This document shows positions 17,363-26,415 of a DNA stretch of 64,000 bases, one piece after another (position 1 is the first letter of the stretch; every line of letters begins with the position of its first letter). The stretch lies in assembly GCF_021491915.1 (NCBI RefSeq), contig NZ_CP090836.1:854501-918500 (forward strand), read 5' to 3'. Both the position numbers and the translations under genes were made by a program. Source of the stretch: Paracoccus everestensis (lineage in GTDB: Bacteria; Pseudomonadota; Alphaproteobacteria; Rhodobacterales; Rhodobacteraceae). A model generated the notes under the pieces. That model saw only the letters and a list, made by a program, of their open reading frames with translations. It did no database searches and was not told where the DNA came from.

Positions 17363-17403
17363 ATTCTACGTCTGCGCCCCGTTAAAACGGGGAGGATTAC
17401 CGT

Positions 17404-17908
17404 TGAGGCGCGCTTCACCGGCGAGTACCAGCTGAGGGCGCTCTGCCGCAAAGCGCCTGATCACTCCACTTTTTTCTTCACCTTCACTCAGTGCATCGAC
17501 GCTTTTTCTGGTCATGCGACGCAGTAGAGCGCTCATGGCTTGGAAGTGCTCTCTTTCAGCGTTCGCAAAATCAATCGCGGTATCATATCTTTTGATCTGC
17601 CCAGGGCAGCTCGCATAGAAAATGAGAAGGCTGATTGAATACATCAGCATACCGAAAAAGACCCAACGAGCGAAGCCAGGGAGTGGGACTTCGAAGGTGG
17701 TGGCAACTTGTAGTAGTAGCGCAACAACCGGATAAAACAGGATGACTTGTGCAACACTCACGCGGCGACTGCGGTTGATCGTCGTCCAATAGAATTCGTT
17801 GCGGACGATTTGAGGCAGATTGAATAGTAGTTTCTGTATCACGCTGTTCTTCCAATAGCGCGCAGAGATGCTGCGGGGCGCGAAGCTGCAAATTCGCGCC
17901 CCACCCAA
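17404..17908 (-). pseudogene. Membrane protein of unknown function, C-terminus cut by IS3 B
   Basis: About 168 codons remain. Two hydrophobic stretches form a hairpin (SVAQVILFYPVVALLLQVAT and WVFFGMLMYSISLLIFYA), followed by a polar region with AEREHFQAMSALLRRMTRK. The frame joins the IS at EARLN and ends inside it (17366). The only in-frame starts near the 5' end are TTG at 17908 and a GTG at 17838, so the start is uncertain. Composition is less GC-rich than its neighbours. I do not recognise the family. Confidence 0.5.
17877..17904 (-). terminator. Strong hairpin after nrdJ
   Basis: GGGGCGCGAA (17877-17886) pairs perfectly with TTCGCGCCCC (17895-17904) around an 8-nt loop, 8 bp after the nrdJ stop. 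There is no T-run, so it may be a 3' stabiliser or a factor-assisted terminator. Confidence 0.5.
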
Positions 17909-17911
17909 GTC

Positions 17912-20900
17912 TCAACTACACCCGCTCGTCCCGCCGCACGTATTGCACTTCATGCAGGTTCCGTTGCGCACCAGGGTATAGTTCCCGCATTCCCCGCACG
18001 GATCGCCCTCGTACCCCTGCATCTTGGCCTTCATGCGCAGGTCCATGGCCGCGGGTTCGGCCGACAGGATCGCCGTCGCCGACACCCCCGCCTGCAACAC
18101 CATCAGATCCTGGGGCAAACGCTTGCGCAGGTATCCTGCGCTGCTGATCTGCTTCAGCATGGTCAGGGATTTCAGTTCCGACTGCTCGCTGACCGGGGCC
18201 ATGTTCAGCCCTTCGCGCTCGCCGCCGCCCATGTCGTCGAAGCGGGCGCCTTCCGGCTTTACATGGGCCAGGTCGGTGCGATCCAGATAGGACACCGCCA
18301 GTTCGCGGAAGACATAATCCAGGATCGAGGTCGCGTTCTTGATGCTGTCGTTGCCCTGCACCATGCCCGCGGGCTCGAAGCGGGTGAAGGTGAAGGCGTC
18401 CACGAACTCCTCGAGCGGCACGCCATATTGCAGGCCCACGGACACCGCGATGGCAAAGTTGTTCATCATCGCCCGGAAGCCCGCGCCTTCCTTGTGCATG
18501 TCGATGAAGATTTCGCCCAAGCCGCCGTCATCATATTCGCCGGTCCGCAGATAGACCTTGTGCCCGCCCACGACGGCCTTTTGGGTATAGCCCTTGCGGC
18601 GCTGCGGCAGTTTCTCGCGGTGGCTGCGCACGGCTTCCTTGACGATGATCCGCTCGACGATCTTTTCGGCGATGACGGCCGCCTTTTCCTGCGCGCTGCC
18701 GTTCGTCAGGATCTCCTCGGCTTCCTCGTCATCCTCGACCAAGGCGGCGGCGAGGGGCTGGGACAGCTTGGAGCCGTCGCGATACAGCGCATTGGCCTTG
18801 ATGCCCAGCGACCAGGACAGCTCGTATGCCGCAAGCGCATCGGCGATGGTTGCGGTGTTGGGCATGTTGATCGTCTTGGAAATCGCGCCCGAGATGAAGG
18901 ACTGCGCTGCAGCCATCATGCGGATATGGCTTTCCACCGACAGGTAACGCTTGCCGGTCTTGCCGCAGGCATTGGCGCAATCGAAGACCGGCAGGTGTTC
19001 CGCCCGCAGATGCGGCGCGCCTTCCAGCGTCATCGTGCCGCAGACATGGTCGTTGGCGGCGTCGATCTGGGCCTTGGTGAACCCCAGGTGGCGCAGCAGG
19101 TCGAAGGTCGGGTCGGCCAGCTTGTCCGCTGGAATGCCCAGCGTGCCCTTGCAGAAATCCTCGCCCAGGGTCCACTGGTTGAAGACGAAGCGGATGTCGA
19201 AGGCGGTGGCCAGCGATGCCTCAATTTTCCCGATCTCGGCCTGGCCAAAGCCATGGCCTGTCAGCGCGGTGTGGTTGATGAAGGGCGCGTTGCCCAAGGA
19301 GGCATGGCCCACGGCGTAGGCCACGATCTCCTCGACCTGCGCGGGGGCATAGCCAAGCTTGGTCAGGGCCGCCGGGACCGACTGGTTGATGATCTTGAAG
19401 TAACCGCCGCCTGCCAGCTTCTTGAACTTGACCAGGGCAAAGTCAGGCTCGATCCCCGTGGTGTCGCAGTCCATGACCAGGCCGATGGTGCCGGTGGGCG
19501 CGATCACCGTGGTCTGGGCATTCCGATATCCGTGATCCTCGCCGAAGGCCAGGGCCTCGTCCCAGGCCTCGCGCGCGATGGCGACAAGGCGCGCGTCGGG
19601 ACAGTTGTCGGCATCCAGGTCCACCGGAGCCACGTTCACCGCCTGATAGGCGCCGGTGCCATGGGCTGCGGCGCGATGGTTGCGGATCACCCGCAACATA
19701 TGGCCCGCGTTCTTCGCATAACCGGGGAAGGCGCCCAGTTCGGCGGCCATCTGCGCGCTTGTCGCATAGGCGACGCCGGTCATGACGGCGGTCAGCGCAC
19801 CACACAGCGCGCGGCCTCCGTCGCTGTCATATCCCAAGCCCATGTTCATCAACAGGCCGCCGATATTGGCGTAACCCAAGCCCAGCGTGCGGAAATCATA
19901 GCTGCGCTGCGCGATTTCCTTGCTGGGGAACTGCGCCATCAGCACGCTGATCTCCAGCGTGACGGTCCACAGACGCGTGGCGTGGACATAGGCATCGGCG
20001 TCAAACCGGCCGTCCGCGAAGAAGGTCAGCAGGTTCATCGAGGCCAGGTTGCAGGCCGTGTCGTCCAGGAACATGTATTCGCTGCACGGGTTGGATCCAC
20101 GGATCGGCCCGTCCTCGGGGCAGGTGTGCCAGGCGTTCACCGTGTCATGGAACTGGATGCCGGGATCGGCGCAGGCCCAGGCTGCGTGGCCCACCTGGTC
20201 CCACAGTTCCCGCGCGCTGATGGTCTTGGCGACCTTGCCGTCAGTGCGCCGCAGCAATTCCCAAGGCGCGTCGTCGCGCACCGCTTGCAGGAAGGCATCC
20301 GTCACCCGGACCGAGTTGTTCGAGTTCTGGCCCGAGACGCTGACATAGGCCTCGGAATCCCAATCCGTGTCATAGGTCGGGAATTCGATGCTGTCGAAGC
20401 CTTGGCGCGCGTATTGCAGGACGCGGTTGATATAGGTTTCCGGGATCATCGCGCGCTTGGCGGCACGGATCGCGGATTTCAGGGCGTCGTTCTGTGCAGG
20501 GTCGGTTTCGCCGTCGCCTTCGCGGATGGCGGCGAAGATGTCGTTCAGCCGCGCCTCGTGCGCCTTGGACCCGGCGACCAGGGATGCGACCTTCTGTTCC
20601 TCGATGACCTTCCAGTTGATGAAGGCCTCGATATCGGGGTGATCCATGTCGCAGATCACCATCTTGGCCGCGCGGCGCGTGGTGCCGCCCGACTTGATCG
20701 CACCCGCCGCCCGGTCGCCGATCTTGAGGAAGCCCATCAGGCCCGATGACTTGCCGCCACCCGACAGCCGTTCCCCTTCGCCGCGCAGGGAGGAAAAGTT
20801 GGTGCCGGTGCCCGATCCGTATTTAAACAGCCGCGCCTCGCGGACCCACAGGTCCATGATGCCGCCTTCGTTCACCAGGTCGTCGCTGACCGACTGGATG

Positions 20901-21499
20901 AAGCAGGCGTGCGGCTGGGGATGTTCATAGGCGCTGTCGGATTTGACCAGCTTGCCGGTCTTGTAATCGACATAGAAATGCCCTTGGCTCGGGCCGTCGA
21001 TGCCGTAAGCCCAGTGCAGCCCGGTGTTGAACCATTGCGGGCTGTTCGGCGCGGCCATCTGCCGGGCCAGCATGAAGCGCATCTCGTCGTGATAGGCGCG
21101 GGCGTCTTCCTCGGTGGTGAAATAGCCGCCCTTCCAGCCCCAATAGGCCCAAGCGCCCGCCAACCGGTCAAAGACCTGCCGCGCGCTTGTCTCGCCGCCG
21201 TGACGCTGGTCGGCGGGCAGGGTTGCCAAGGCTTCCTCATCGGCCACGCTGCGCCACAGGAATTCGGGCACGCCCTTTTCCTTGACGCGCTTCAGCCGCG
21301 CCGGGATGCCTGCCTTGCGGAAGTACTTCTGGGCGATCACGTCGCTGGCGACCTGGCTCCATCCCTTGGGGACCTGGACCTGGTCATTATGAAAGACGAT
21401 GGTGCCGTCGGGGTTGCGGATTTCGCTGGTGGTCGTCGCAAAGACGATGTCGCCATAGGCGCCCCCAGCAGGGGTGGTGAAACGCCGTTCGATCTTCAT
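17912..21499 (-). CDS. nrdJ: Vitamin B12-dependent ribonucleotide reductase (class II)
   Basis: The 1195-residue enzyme makes deoxyribonucleotides with an adenosylcobalamin-derived thiyl radical, independent of oxygen. Visible features are [15 protein letters not shown], the substrate-loop region [21 protein letters not shown] with catalytic Asn/Cys/Glu, [20 protein letters not shown], and a C-terminal zinc-ribbon-like tail with CGECG and CMKCNTCGG cysteines. The ATG at 21499 is preferred over upstream in-frame ATGs because AAAGGG lies 8 bases before it. The leader carries hairpins and two DnaA boxes. No class I genes are nearby. Confidence 0.97.
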   Translation of the reverse strand: MKIERRFTTPAGGAYGDIVFATTTSEIRNPDGTIVFHNDQVQVPKGWSQVASDVIAQKYFRKAGIPARLKRVKEKGVPEFLWRSVADEEALATLPADQRHGGETSARQVFDRLAGAWAYWGWKGGYFTTEEDARAYHDEMRFMLARQMAAPNSPQWFNTGLHWAYGIDGPSQGHFYVDYKTGKLVKSDSAYEHPQPHACFIQSVSDDLVNEGGIMDLWVREARLFKYGSGTGTNFSSLRGEGERLSGGGKSSGLMGFLKIGDRAAGAIKSGGTTRRAAKMVICDMDHPDIEAFINWKVIEEQKVASLVAGSKAHEARLNDIFAAIREGDGETDPAQNDALKSAIRAAKRAMIPETYINRVLQYARQGFDSIEFPTYDTDWDSEAYVSVSGQNSNNSVRVTDAFLQAVRDDAPWELLRRTDGKVAKTISARELWDQVGHAAWACADPGIQFHDTVNAWHTCPEDGPIRGSNPCSEYMFLDDTACNLASMNLLTFFADGRFDADAYVHATRLWTVTLEISVLMAQFPSKEIAQRSYDFRTLGLGYANIGGLLMNMGLGYDSDGGRALCGALTAVMTGVAYATSAQMAAELGAFPGYAKNAGHMLRVIRNHRAAAHGTGAYQAVNVAPVDLDADNCPDARLVAIAREAWDEALAFGEDHGYRNAQTTVIAPTGTIGLVMDCDTTGIEPDFALVKFKKLAGGGYFKIINQSVPAALTKLGYAPAQVEEIVAYAVGHASLGNAPFINHTALTGHGFGQAEIGKIEASLATAFDIRFVFNQWTLGEDFCKGTLGIPADKLADPTFDLLRHLGFTKAQIDAANDHVCGTMTLEGAPHLRAEHLPVFDCANACGKTGKRYLSVESHIRMMAAAQSFISGAISKTINMPNTATIADALAAYELSWSLGIKANALYRDGSKLSQPLAAALVEDDEEAEEILTNGSAQEKAAVIAEKIVERIIVKEAVRSHREKLPQRRKGYTQKAVVGGHKVYLRTGEYDDGGLGEIFIDMHKEGAGFRAMMNNFAIAVSVGLQYGVPLEEFVDAFTFTRFEPAGMVQGNDSIKNATSILDYVFRELAVSYLDRTDLAHVKPEGARFDDMGGGEREGLNMAPVSEQSELKSLTMLKQISSAGYLRKRLPQDLMVLQAGVSATAILSAEPAAMDLRMKAKMQGYEGDPCGECGNYTLVRNGTCMKCNTCGGTSGCS

Positions 21500-21560
21500 G
21501 CCCATAGCCCTTTCATGTCGTCCCTCGTTCCGCGACTTGCGCCAGGCGACACGAGGCCGC

Positions 21561-21599
21561 CCCATCGCAAATGCGATGGGTCAGGGCAGGAGGCTGCCC
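21561..21599 (-). promoter_or_regulatory. Two tandem hairpins in the nrdJ leader
   Basis: On the minus strand GGGCAG-CCTC-CTGCCC (21599-21584) is followed directly by CCCATCGCA-TT-TGCGATGGG (21580-21561), 61 bp before the nrdJ start. Neither has a T-run. The arrangement looks like a structured 5' leader. A cobalamin-box core was looked for by eye and not found. Confidence 0.5.
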
Positions 21600-21726
21600 G
21601 ACAGGTCTGAAACCGCGAAGCGACGGGTCTTGGTGATTATGGCTCACCTTCCACCACATCTGGTGTGACCAACGCCGCAGACCACAAAACTGATCCTATT
21701 GAGCGATCAGCGCAACGTTTTTTATC

Positions 21727-21735
21727 TGTGGATAA
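21727..21735 (-). promoter_or_regulatory. Perfect DnaA box upstream of nrdJ
   Basis: TTATCCACA on the minus strand, embedded in TTATC-TGTG-GATAA symmetry on plus, 228 bp before the nrdJ start. Confidence 0.5.
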
Positions 21736-21875
21736 TGTGACGAGAACGGTTGACTCGACCCCCGCAACGGGTCGCAAGGATTCGTTCACAGCCAATGGCC
21801 GGGGCCGGTCGTCAACAAGGGCGGCGCGGCGATATTGGCTGCAGGGGCAGGGGGTTAGGCAGACCTGTCCCAAGG

Positions 21876-21884
21876 TTATCCACA
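21876..21884 (+). promoter_or_regulatory. Second perfect DnaA box upstream of nrdJ
   Basis: TTATCCACA on the plus strand, 149 bp from the first box and in opposite orientation, inside the gap between nrdJ and the folate ligase gene. Confidence 0.5.
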
Positions 21885-21950
21885 GCCTTGTCCCGGGGTC
21901 GTCCGGCAGTTTTGCACAGCCGATGCAAACTTGTCACAATCGGCGGGCAA

Positions 21951-22487
21951 TCATGGCTGTGGAAGAATGTGCCCCCTGTCGGTGACGACCAGATCCAGGG
22001 GCTGGTCAAAGGGATCGGCCGGGATATCGGGCAGTTCCTGGACGGCAAACGCCATGCCGATCGCGGTGACTTGTCCCGATTCCCGCAGCATTTGCAGGGT
22101 CCGGTCGTAATAGCCCCCGCCATAGCCAATGCGGTTTCCCCGCCGGTCGAACCCCGCAAGCGGCACGATCAACACCGTGGGCGACAGAACGGGCTGCGAA
22201 TCAGGGGGATGAGAGGTGCCAAAGGGGCCGGGCACCAGCGGCTCGCCCTGCCAGCGGCGAAAGACCAGCGGCACGGCCTTGCCGGGCACGACCGGCAGGC
22301 AGACGGGGCCGTCATGGGCCGCCATGGCGGGGCGGGGGTCTGGTTCACCCCGCATCGGCCAGTATCCGGAAAGGATCTTGCCCCCGTGCGGGGCAAGGGC
22401 AGCGATCAGGTGCCGGGTCAGCGCGTCCCCATCGCCGCCCGCTGCGCGGGCGGCCAAGGCGCGGGCGCGCAAGGCGGATTTGTCCAT
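21951..22487 (-). CDS. 5-formyltetrahydrofolate cyclo-ligase
   Basis: The 178-residue enzyme converts 5-formyl-THF to 5,10-methenyl-THF with ATP. The family motif is clear: GFDRRGNRIGYGGGYYDRTL, with C-terminal PLDLVVTDRG. The start MDKSALRARALAAR at 22487 lies 5 bp after the mgtE stop; the longer frame upstream is only an accident of the overlapping mgtE frame. Third gene of a probable hisN-mgtE-cyclo-ligase operon. Confidence 0.92.
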   Translation of the reverse strand: MDKSALRARALAARAAGGDGDALTRHLIAALAPHGGKILSGYWPMRGEPDPRPAMAAHDGPVCLPVVPGKAVPLVFRRWQGEPLVPGPFGTSHPPDSQPVLSPTVLIVPLAGFDRRGNRIGYGGGYYDRTLQMLRESGQVTAIGMAFAVQELPDIPADPFDQPLDLVVTDRGHILPQP

Positions 22488-22492
22488 GTCGG

Positions 22493-23884
22493 TCACAGCA
22501 GCATCACCGTTGCAAGGCCCAGAAAGGCGAAGAAGCCCACCACATCCGTCACCGTGGTCACAAAGGTGGGAGAGGCAAGCGCCGGATCCGCGCCCAGCCT
22601 TTCCAGCGTCAGCGGCACGAGGATCCCGGCCACGGCGGCAATCGTCAGGTTGATGATCATCGCCAGCCCGATCACCGCGCCCAGGCCAAAGCTGCCGAAC
22701 CAGAAATAGGTGACGGACCCGATGGCCAGCCCGAAGATCGCGCCGTTCAGCAGGCCCACCACCGCTTCCCGCCGGATGACCCGGACCGAGTTGTCCTTGG
22801 TCAGATCCTTTGTCGCCAGGCCGCGCACCGCGACCGTCAGCGTCTGCGTTCCCGCATTGCCGCCCATGGAGGCCACGATGGGCATCAGCACGGCAAGCGC
22901 GACCAGTTGCGCGATGGAATTCTCGAACAGCCCGATCACGGATGCCGCGGCCACCGCCGTCAGGATGTTGGTGGCAAGCCAGGGCACCCGCCGCCGGGCG
23001 GTCTGCATCACGCTGTCGGTCAGGCTTGATTCGTCGCCCACCCCGGCCAGGCGCAGGATGTCTTCCTCGTGTTCCTCGTCCAGGACGGCCATGGCGTCGT
23101 CGATGGTGATGATGCCCACCAGCCGGTCGTCGCGGTCCACCACGGGGGCGGAAATCAGGTGATACTGGTTGAAGACATAGGCCACGTCCGCTTCCTCGGC
23201 AAAGGCGCCGATGGTGCGGAAGCTGTCTTCGGTGATGTCGCGCAAAAGGGTCGCGTGGCTGGATGCCAGCAACCGCCCCAGCGTGACATAGCCCAGCGGG
23301 TGACGGCGCGGATCGACCAGCACGATGTGATAGAACTGCTCGGGCAGCCAATCCTCGGATTGCAGAAAGGCCACGGCCTCGCCCACGGTCCAGTGTTCGG
23401 GCGCGGTCACGACCTCGGATTGCATCAGGCGGCCGGCGGAATATTCAGGATAGGCCAGCGACTGCTGGACCGCCGCCCGGTCGGTCGCGTCCAGGGCCGC
23501 CAGGATTTCCTGCCGCTCTGGTTCGTCCATGTCCTCGATCAGGTCGACGACATCGTCGCTGTCCATCTCGCGGACGGCATCGGCGATGACCTCGGGCGGC
23601 AGTTGCTCGATCACCTCGTCGCGGATCGCCTCGTCGATCTCGGACAGGATTTCGCCGTCGATCTCGCCTGAATACAGGGTCAGGAAGGCACGGCGCTCGG
23701 CCGGGGTCAGGCGTTCGATGATGTCGGCGATGTCGGCGCCGTGCATCGGTTCCAGCAATGTGTTCAGCAGGCCCGCGTCGCCCGCCCCGATGGCCGCGTC
23801 GATCCGGTCCAGCAAGTCGCGGCCCGGCATGAATTCGTCGCCGTCGGAGAACTGATCGTCGGGGATGGGCGTCTGGTCGGTCAT
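22493..23884 (-). CDS. mgtE: Magnesium transporter MgtE
   Basis: The 463-residue inner-membrane Mg2+ channel has the standard order. A cytoplasmic helical N domain comes first (DIADIIERLTPAERRAF, ~49-65). Two CBS domains follow at about 145-265 (SEVVTAPEHWTVGEA; LISAPVVDRDDRLVGIITIDD). A five-helix pore is at the C-terminus, including VLMPIVASMGGNAGTQTL. The CBS and N domains sense Mg2+ and close the pore. Its start overlaps the hisN stop (ATGA). Confidence 0.95.
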   Translation of the reverse strand: MTDQTPIPDDQFSDGDEFMPGRDLLDRIDAAIGAGDAGLLNTLLEPMHGADIADIIERLTPAERRAFLTLYSGEIDGEILSEIDEAIRDEVIEQLPPEVIADAVREMDSDDVVDLIEDMDEPERQEILAALDATDRAAVQQSLAYPEYSAGRLMQSEVVTAPEHWTVGEAVAFLQSEDWLPEQFYHIVLVDPRRHPLGYVTLGRLLASSHATLLRDITEDSFRTIGAFAEEADVAYVFNQYHLISAPVVDRDDRLVGIITIDDAMAVLDEEHEEDILRLAGVGDESSLTDSVMQTARRRVPWLATNILTAVAAASVIGLFENSIAQLVALAVLMPIVASMGGNAGTQTLTVAVRGLATKDLTKDNSVRVIRREAVVGLLNGAIFGLAIGSVTYFWFGSFGLGAVIGLAMIINLTIAAVAGILVPLTLERLGADPALASPTFVTTVTDVVGFFAFLGLATVMLL

Positions 23885-24669
23885 GCGCCACCCCCGTTCA
23901 GCAAAAGAAGCGCCTCGCGGTGCAGGGCAGGCGAGGCGGCGGCGATCACCTGTCCCCCGTGATGCGCCGGTCCGCCCTGCCAGTCGGTGACAATGCCGCC
24001 CGCGGCCTGGACCACTGCCAGCGGCCCGGCGATGTCATAGGATTGCAGTCCGGCCTCGATCACCAGGTCCACCTGGCCCAGGGCCAGCAGGGCATAGGCA
24101 TAGCAGTCCAGCCCGTATCGCGTCAGCCGCACCTGCCCCGCTACGCGGCGAAAGGCTGCGGCTTCGTCTGGCGTCCCGACCTCAGGATAGGTGGTCAGCA
24201 GCGTCGCCCCGGCCAGTTCGACCCTGCGCACCGCAAGGGGGCGTTCCCCGGCATCGCTGATCAGACGGGACTGGCCCAATCCGCCCTCGAACCGTTCGCG
24301 GATATAGGGCTGGTCGACTAGGCCATAGATGATGTCCCGCCCGTCCCAAACCCCGATCAGCACCCCCCAACTGGCCGCACCGCACAGAAAGGCGCGGGTG
24401 CCGTCGATGGGATCCAGGATCCAGGTGAGGCCGCTGGTCCCCGGGGTCGTGCCAAATTCCTCGCCCAGGATGGCGTCGTCGGGCCGCAGCCGGGCCAGCA
24501 CGCCCCGCATGGCGCGTTCGGCAGCGCGGTCGGCCTCGGTCACGGGATCAAAGCCGGTCTGCCATTTGTTGTCAGCGGCCAGGTTGGTGCGAAAGAACGG
24601 CAGGATGGCCGTGCGGGCGGCATCGGCCATCCGGTGCGCCGTGTCGATGATGTGCTGCGCGTCCTGCAT
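23881..24669 (-). CDS. hisN: Histidinol-phosphatase, inositol monophosphatase family
   Basis: The 262-residue Mg2+-dependent phosphatase has GEEFG, the metal motif WILDPIDGTRAFLCG and the C-terminal SYDIAGPLAVVQAAGG. The sequence follows the HisN subgroup, which performs the penultimate histidine step in bacteria lacking the HAD-type enzyme. An inositol-phosphatase-like activity cannot be excluded. It heads the operon with mgtE. Confidence 0.85.
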   Translation of the reverse strand: MQDAQHIIDTAHRMADAARTAILPFFRTNLAADNKWQTGFDPVTEADRAAERAMRGVLARLRPDDAILGEEFGTTPGTSGLTWILDPIDGTRAFLCGAASWGVLIGVWDGRDIIYGLVDQPYIRERFEGGLGQSRLISDAGERPLAVRRVELAGATLLTTYPEVGTPDEAAAFRRVAGQVRLTRYGLDCYAYALLALGQVDLVIEAGLQSYDIAGPLAVVQAAGGIVTDWQGGPAHHGGQVIAAASPALHREALLLLNGGGA

Positions 24670-24693
24670 GGCTGCCCCCTAGTCCGATCCAAG

Positions 24694-24725
24694 GGCAGGA
24701 CTAACCCGAACGGGGTTGTCCTGCC
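24694..24725 (-). terminator. Hairpin between the XRE gene and hisN
   Basis: GGCAGGAC pairs with GTCCTGCC, and inside it AACCC pairs with GGGTT around GAACG, with one bulged T: 13 pairs in all. It follows the XRE gene and precedes hisN by 25 bp, so it could be a terminator or a leader structure. No T-run. Confidence 0.45.
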
Positions 24726-24802
24726 AGTGGCGGCGCAAGGGATTTGGCAGCGGAACCGGTGTCAGGCGCGTGACGGGAACTGGTCCCGCACCTGACCGGG
24801 GA

Positions 24803-25162
24803 TCAGGCAGCGTCCGACAGGACGCGGGCCAGTTCGAAAATCTGGCGGCGCTGCGCGACCGGCATCGTGTAATAGGCGCGCACCAGTTGCAGCGCCTCCT
24901 TATCGGCCAGGATGTCGCCCGCGACTCCGTCGGGCATGTCGCCTTCGTGCAGCCCTTCGAAGAAGAAGCTGACCGGCACATCCACCGCGCGCGCGATGTC
25001 CCAAAGGCGCGACGCCGACACGCGGTTCATGCCGGTTTCGTATTTCTGGATTTGCTGGAACTTGATCCCGACCTTGTCGGCCAGCTGCTGTTGCGTCATC
25101 CCGATCATCCAGCGACGATGGCGAATCCGCTTGCCAACATGAACATCAACACCGTGTTTCAT
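24803..25162 (-). CDS. XRE-family helix-turn-helix regulator
   Basis: The 119-residue protein has a Cro/CI-type helix-turn-helix at about 11-65: VGKRIRHRRWMIGMTQQQLADKVGIKFQQIQKYETG, ending DVPVSFFFEG. The C-terminal part (LQLVRAYYTMPVAQRRQIFELARVL) may mediate oligomerisation. The ATG at 25162 has GAGGTGG upstream; an earlier ATG at 25180 lacks one. The divergent spacer to the quinone oxidoreductase contains TTAACC repeats that could be its operator. Confidence 0.88.
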   Translation of the reverse strand: MKHGVDVHVGKRIRHRRWMIGMTQQQLADKVGIKFQQIQKYETGMNRVSASRLWDIARAVDVPVSFFFEGLHEGDMPDGVAGDILADKEALQLVRAYYTMPVAQRRQIFELARVLSDAA

Positions 25163-25220
25163 CGTTACCACCTCATGCAATCTAAGGAAGCACTATCTTA
25201 ACCTTTCTCAATTTTCGAGT

Positions 25221-25235
25221 GTTAACCTGGTTAAC
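25221..25235. promoter_or_regulatory. 15-bp palindrome between the XRE gene and the oxidoreductase gene
   Basis: GTTAACCTGGTTAAC is symmetric around its central T. A third TTAACC occurs at 25198-25203, 24 bp to the left. The position, 59 bp upstream of the XRE start in a divergent spacer, suits an operator for either gene. Confidence 0.5.
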
Positions 25236-25297
25236 GGCCCCGTTCCTGACCAAAAAGACAGGTCCGGCGCGCGGGCCGGCGGGCGGTAGATAAGGGG

Positions 25298-26299
25298 ATG
25301 AAGGATTTGACGAAAACTTCCATGTCCGATGGTCCGGGGATGATTCGGGTCGCCCTGGTCGAACAACTAGGGGGTGAACCGGCGCTCAGGCTGCGGTCCG
25401 CGCCTCAGGCGGGGGCGGGGCAGGTGCTGGTGCGCCTGCGGGCGGCGGCGCTGAACTTTGCCGACCTGCTGAAGGCGCAGGGCGAATACCAGGAACGCCA
25501 GGATCCGCCCTTCGTCCCCGGCCTCGAAGGCGCGGGCGAGGTGATGGAAGCGCCCGGCGACAGTGGCTTGCGCCCGGGCGATCGGGTGGCCGTCCTGGCG
25601 CCGGGAACGCTGGCCGAACAGGTGGCGGTTCCCCTCGGCGCCTGCATCCCGATCCCCGCGGCCATGAGCTTTGAACAGGCCGCCGGGTTCCAGATCGCCT
25701 ATGGCACCAGCCACCTGGCGCTTGCCGGTCGCGCGACGCTTCAGCCGGGCGAGGTTCTGGCCGTGCTGGGTGCGGCCGGCGGCGTGGGTTTGACGGCAGT
25801 CCAGATCGGGCGCGCCATGGGCGCCCGCGTGATTGGCGTGGCGCGCGGGCAGGACCGGCTGGACGTGGTGCGCGGGGCGGGGGCCAATACCGTCATCGAC
25901 AGCGCCGACTGTCCCGATCTGAAAGCATCGCTGCGGGATCTGGGCGGGGCCGATGTGGTTTATGACGCCGTGGGCGACAGCGCCGGAGAGGCGGCGTTCC
26001 GCGCGATGAACCCCGGCGGGCGTTTCCTGGCCATCGGTTTCGCGGGGGGCAGGCCGCCGGTGCTGCCGCTGAACCATGCCCTGGTCAAGAACATCGCCAT
26101 CCACGGGTTCTATTGGGGCGGCTATGCGAAACTGGACCCCCAGGCCGTGTCGGACAGCATGAAGGCCCTGTTCGGGATGTTCGGCGACAGCCTGCTGTCC
26201 CCCGTGCTGGGCGATGTGATGCCCCTAGACCGCATTGCGGATGCCTTTGACCTGCTGCGCAGCCGCAAGTCGGTCGGCAAGATCGTCGTCACCTTGTAA
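25298..26299 (+). CDS. NADPH:quinone oxidoreductase family protein (zinc-independent MDR)
   Basis: The product of up to 333 residues has the medium-chain dehydrogenase layout. A GroES-like N-terminal domain (LRAAALNFADLLKAQGEYQ, PFVPGLEGAGEV) is followed by a Rossmann domain with LGAAGGVGLTAVQIGRAMGARVIG. The catalytic-zinc ligands are absent, as in quinone reductases. The first ATG at 25298 sits almost on GGGG; ATGs at 25322 and 25340 are alternatives, so the start is uncertain. Confidence 0.88.
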   Translation: MKDLTKTSMSDGPGMIRVALVEQLGGEPALRLRSAPQAGAGQVLVRLRAAALNFADLLKAQGEYQERQDPPFVPGLEGAGEVMEAPGDSGLRPGDRVAVLAPGTLAEQVAVPLGACIPIPAAMSFEQAAGFQIAYGTSHLALAGRATLQPGEVLAVLGAAGGVGLTAVQIGRAMGARVIGVARGQDRLDVVRGAGANTVIDSADCPDLKASLRDLGGADVVYDAVGDSAGEAAFRAMNPGGRFLAIGFAGGRPPVLPLNHALVKNIAIHGFYWGGYAKLDPQAVSDSMKALFGMFGDSLLSPVLGDVMPLDRIADAFDLLRSRKSVGKIVVTL

Positions 26300-26415
26300 C
26301 ATCTGCGTAAAACTGTGCCGGTCAGGCCCCTTACCGGCATTGAATCAGGGGCGTTTCATGCCAATATGGTGGCCATACGCCGGCAATGCCCGGCCTGTCT
26401 CATAGGGAGAGATCG

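Larger units (their letters stand above)
16166..17403 (+). mobile_element. IS3-family element B (IS407-like)
   Basis: Inverted ends are built on TAATCCTCCCC (16169-16179) and its complement GGGGAGGATTA (17389-17399), giving ~1.24 kb. It holds an orfA with a classical slippery A6G and an orfB spoiled by a partial duplication. It truncates the membrane protein gene at 17404-17908. Exact outer bases are uncertain by a few positions. Confidence 0.78.

Noticed and set aside
18263..20749. 828-codon plus-strand open frame opposite nrdJ
   Set aside because: It is the antisense shadow of a well-supported NrdJ gene; its protein has no domain and reflects high-GC codon bias.
21500..21950. Cobalamin riboswitch upstream of the B12-dependent nrdJ
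   Set aside because: No convincing B12-box core was seen; the hairpins alone do not support the call.
21951..23351. 466-codon frame extending the folate cyclo-ligase upstream
   Set aside because: The additional part lies inside mgtE in another frame; the family start is at 22487.
25221..25235. CtrA binding site between the XRE and oxidoreductase genes
   Set aside because: The TTAA halves are five bases apart, not seven as in the CtrA consensus; a palindromic operator fits better.
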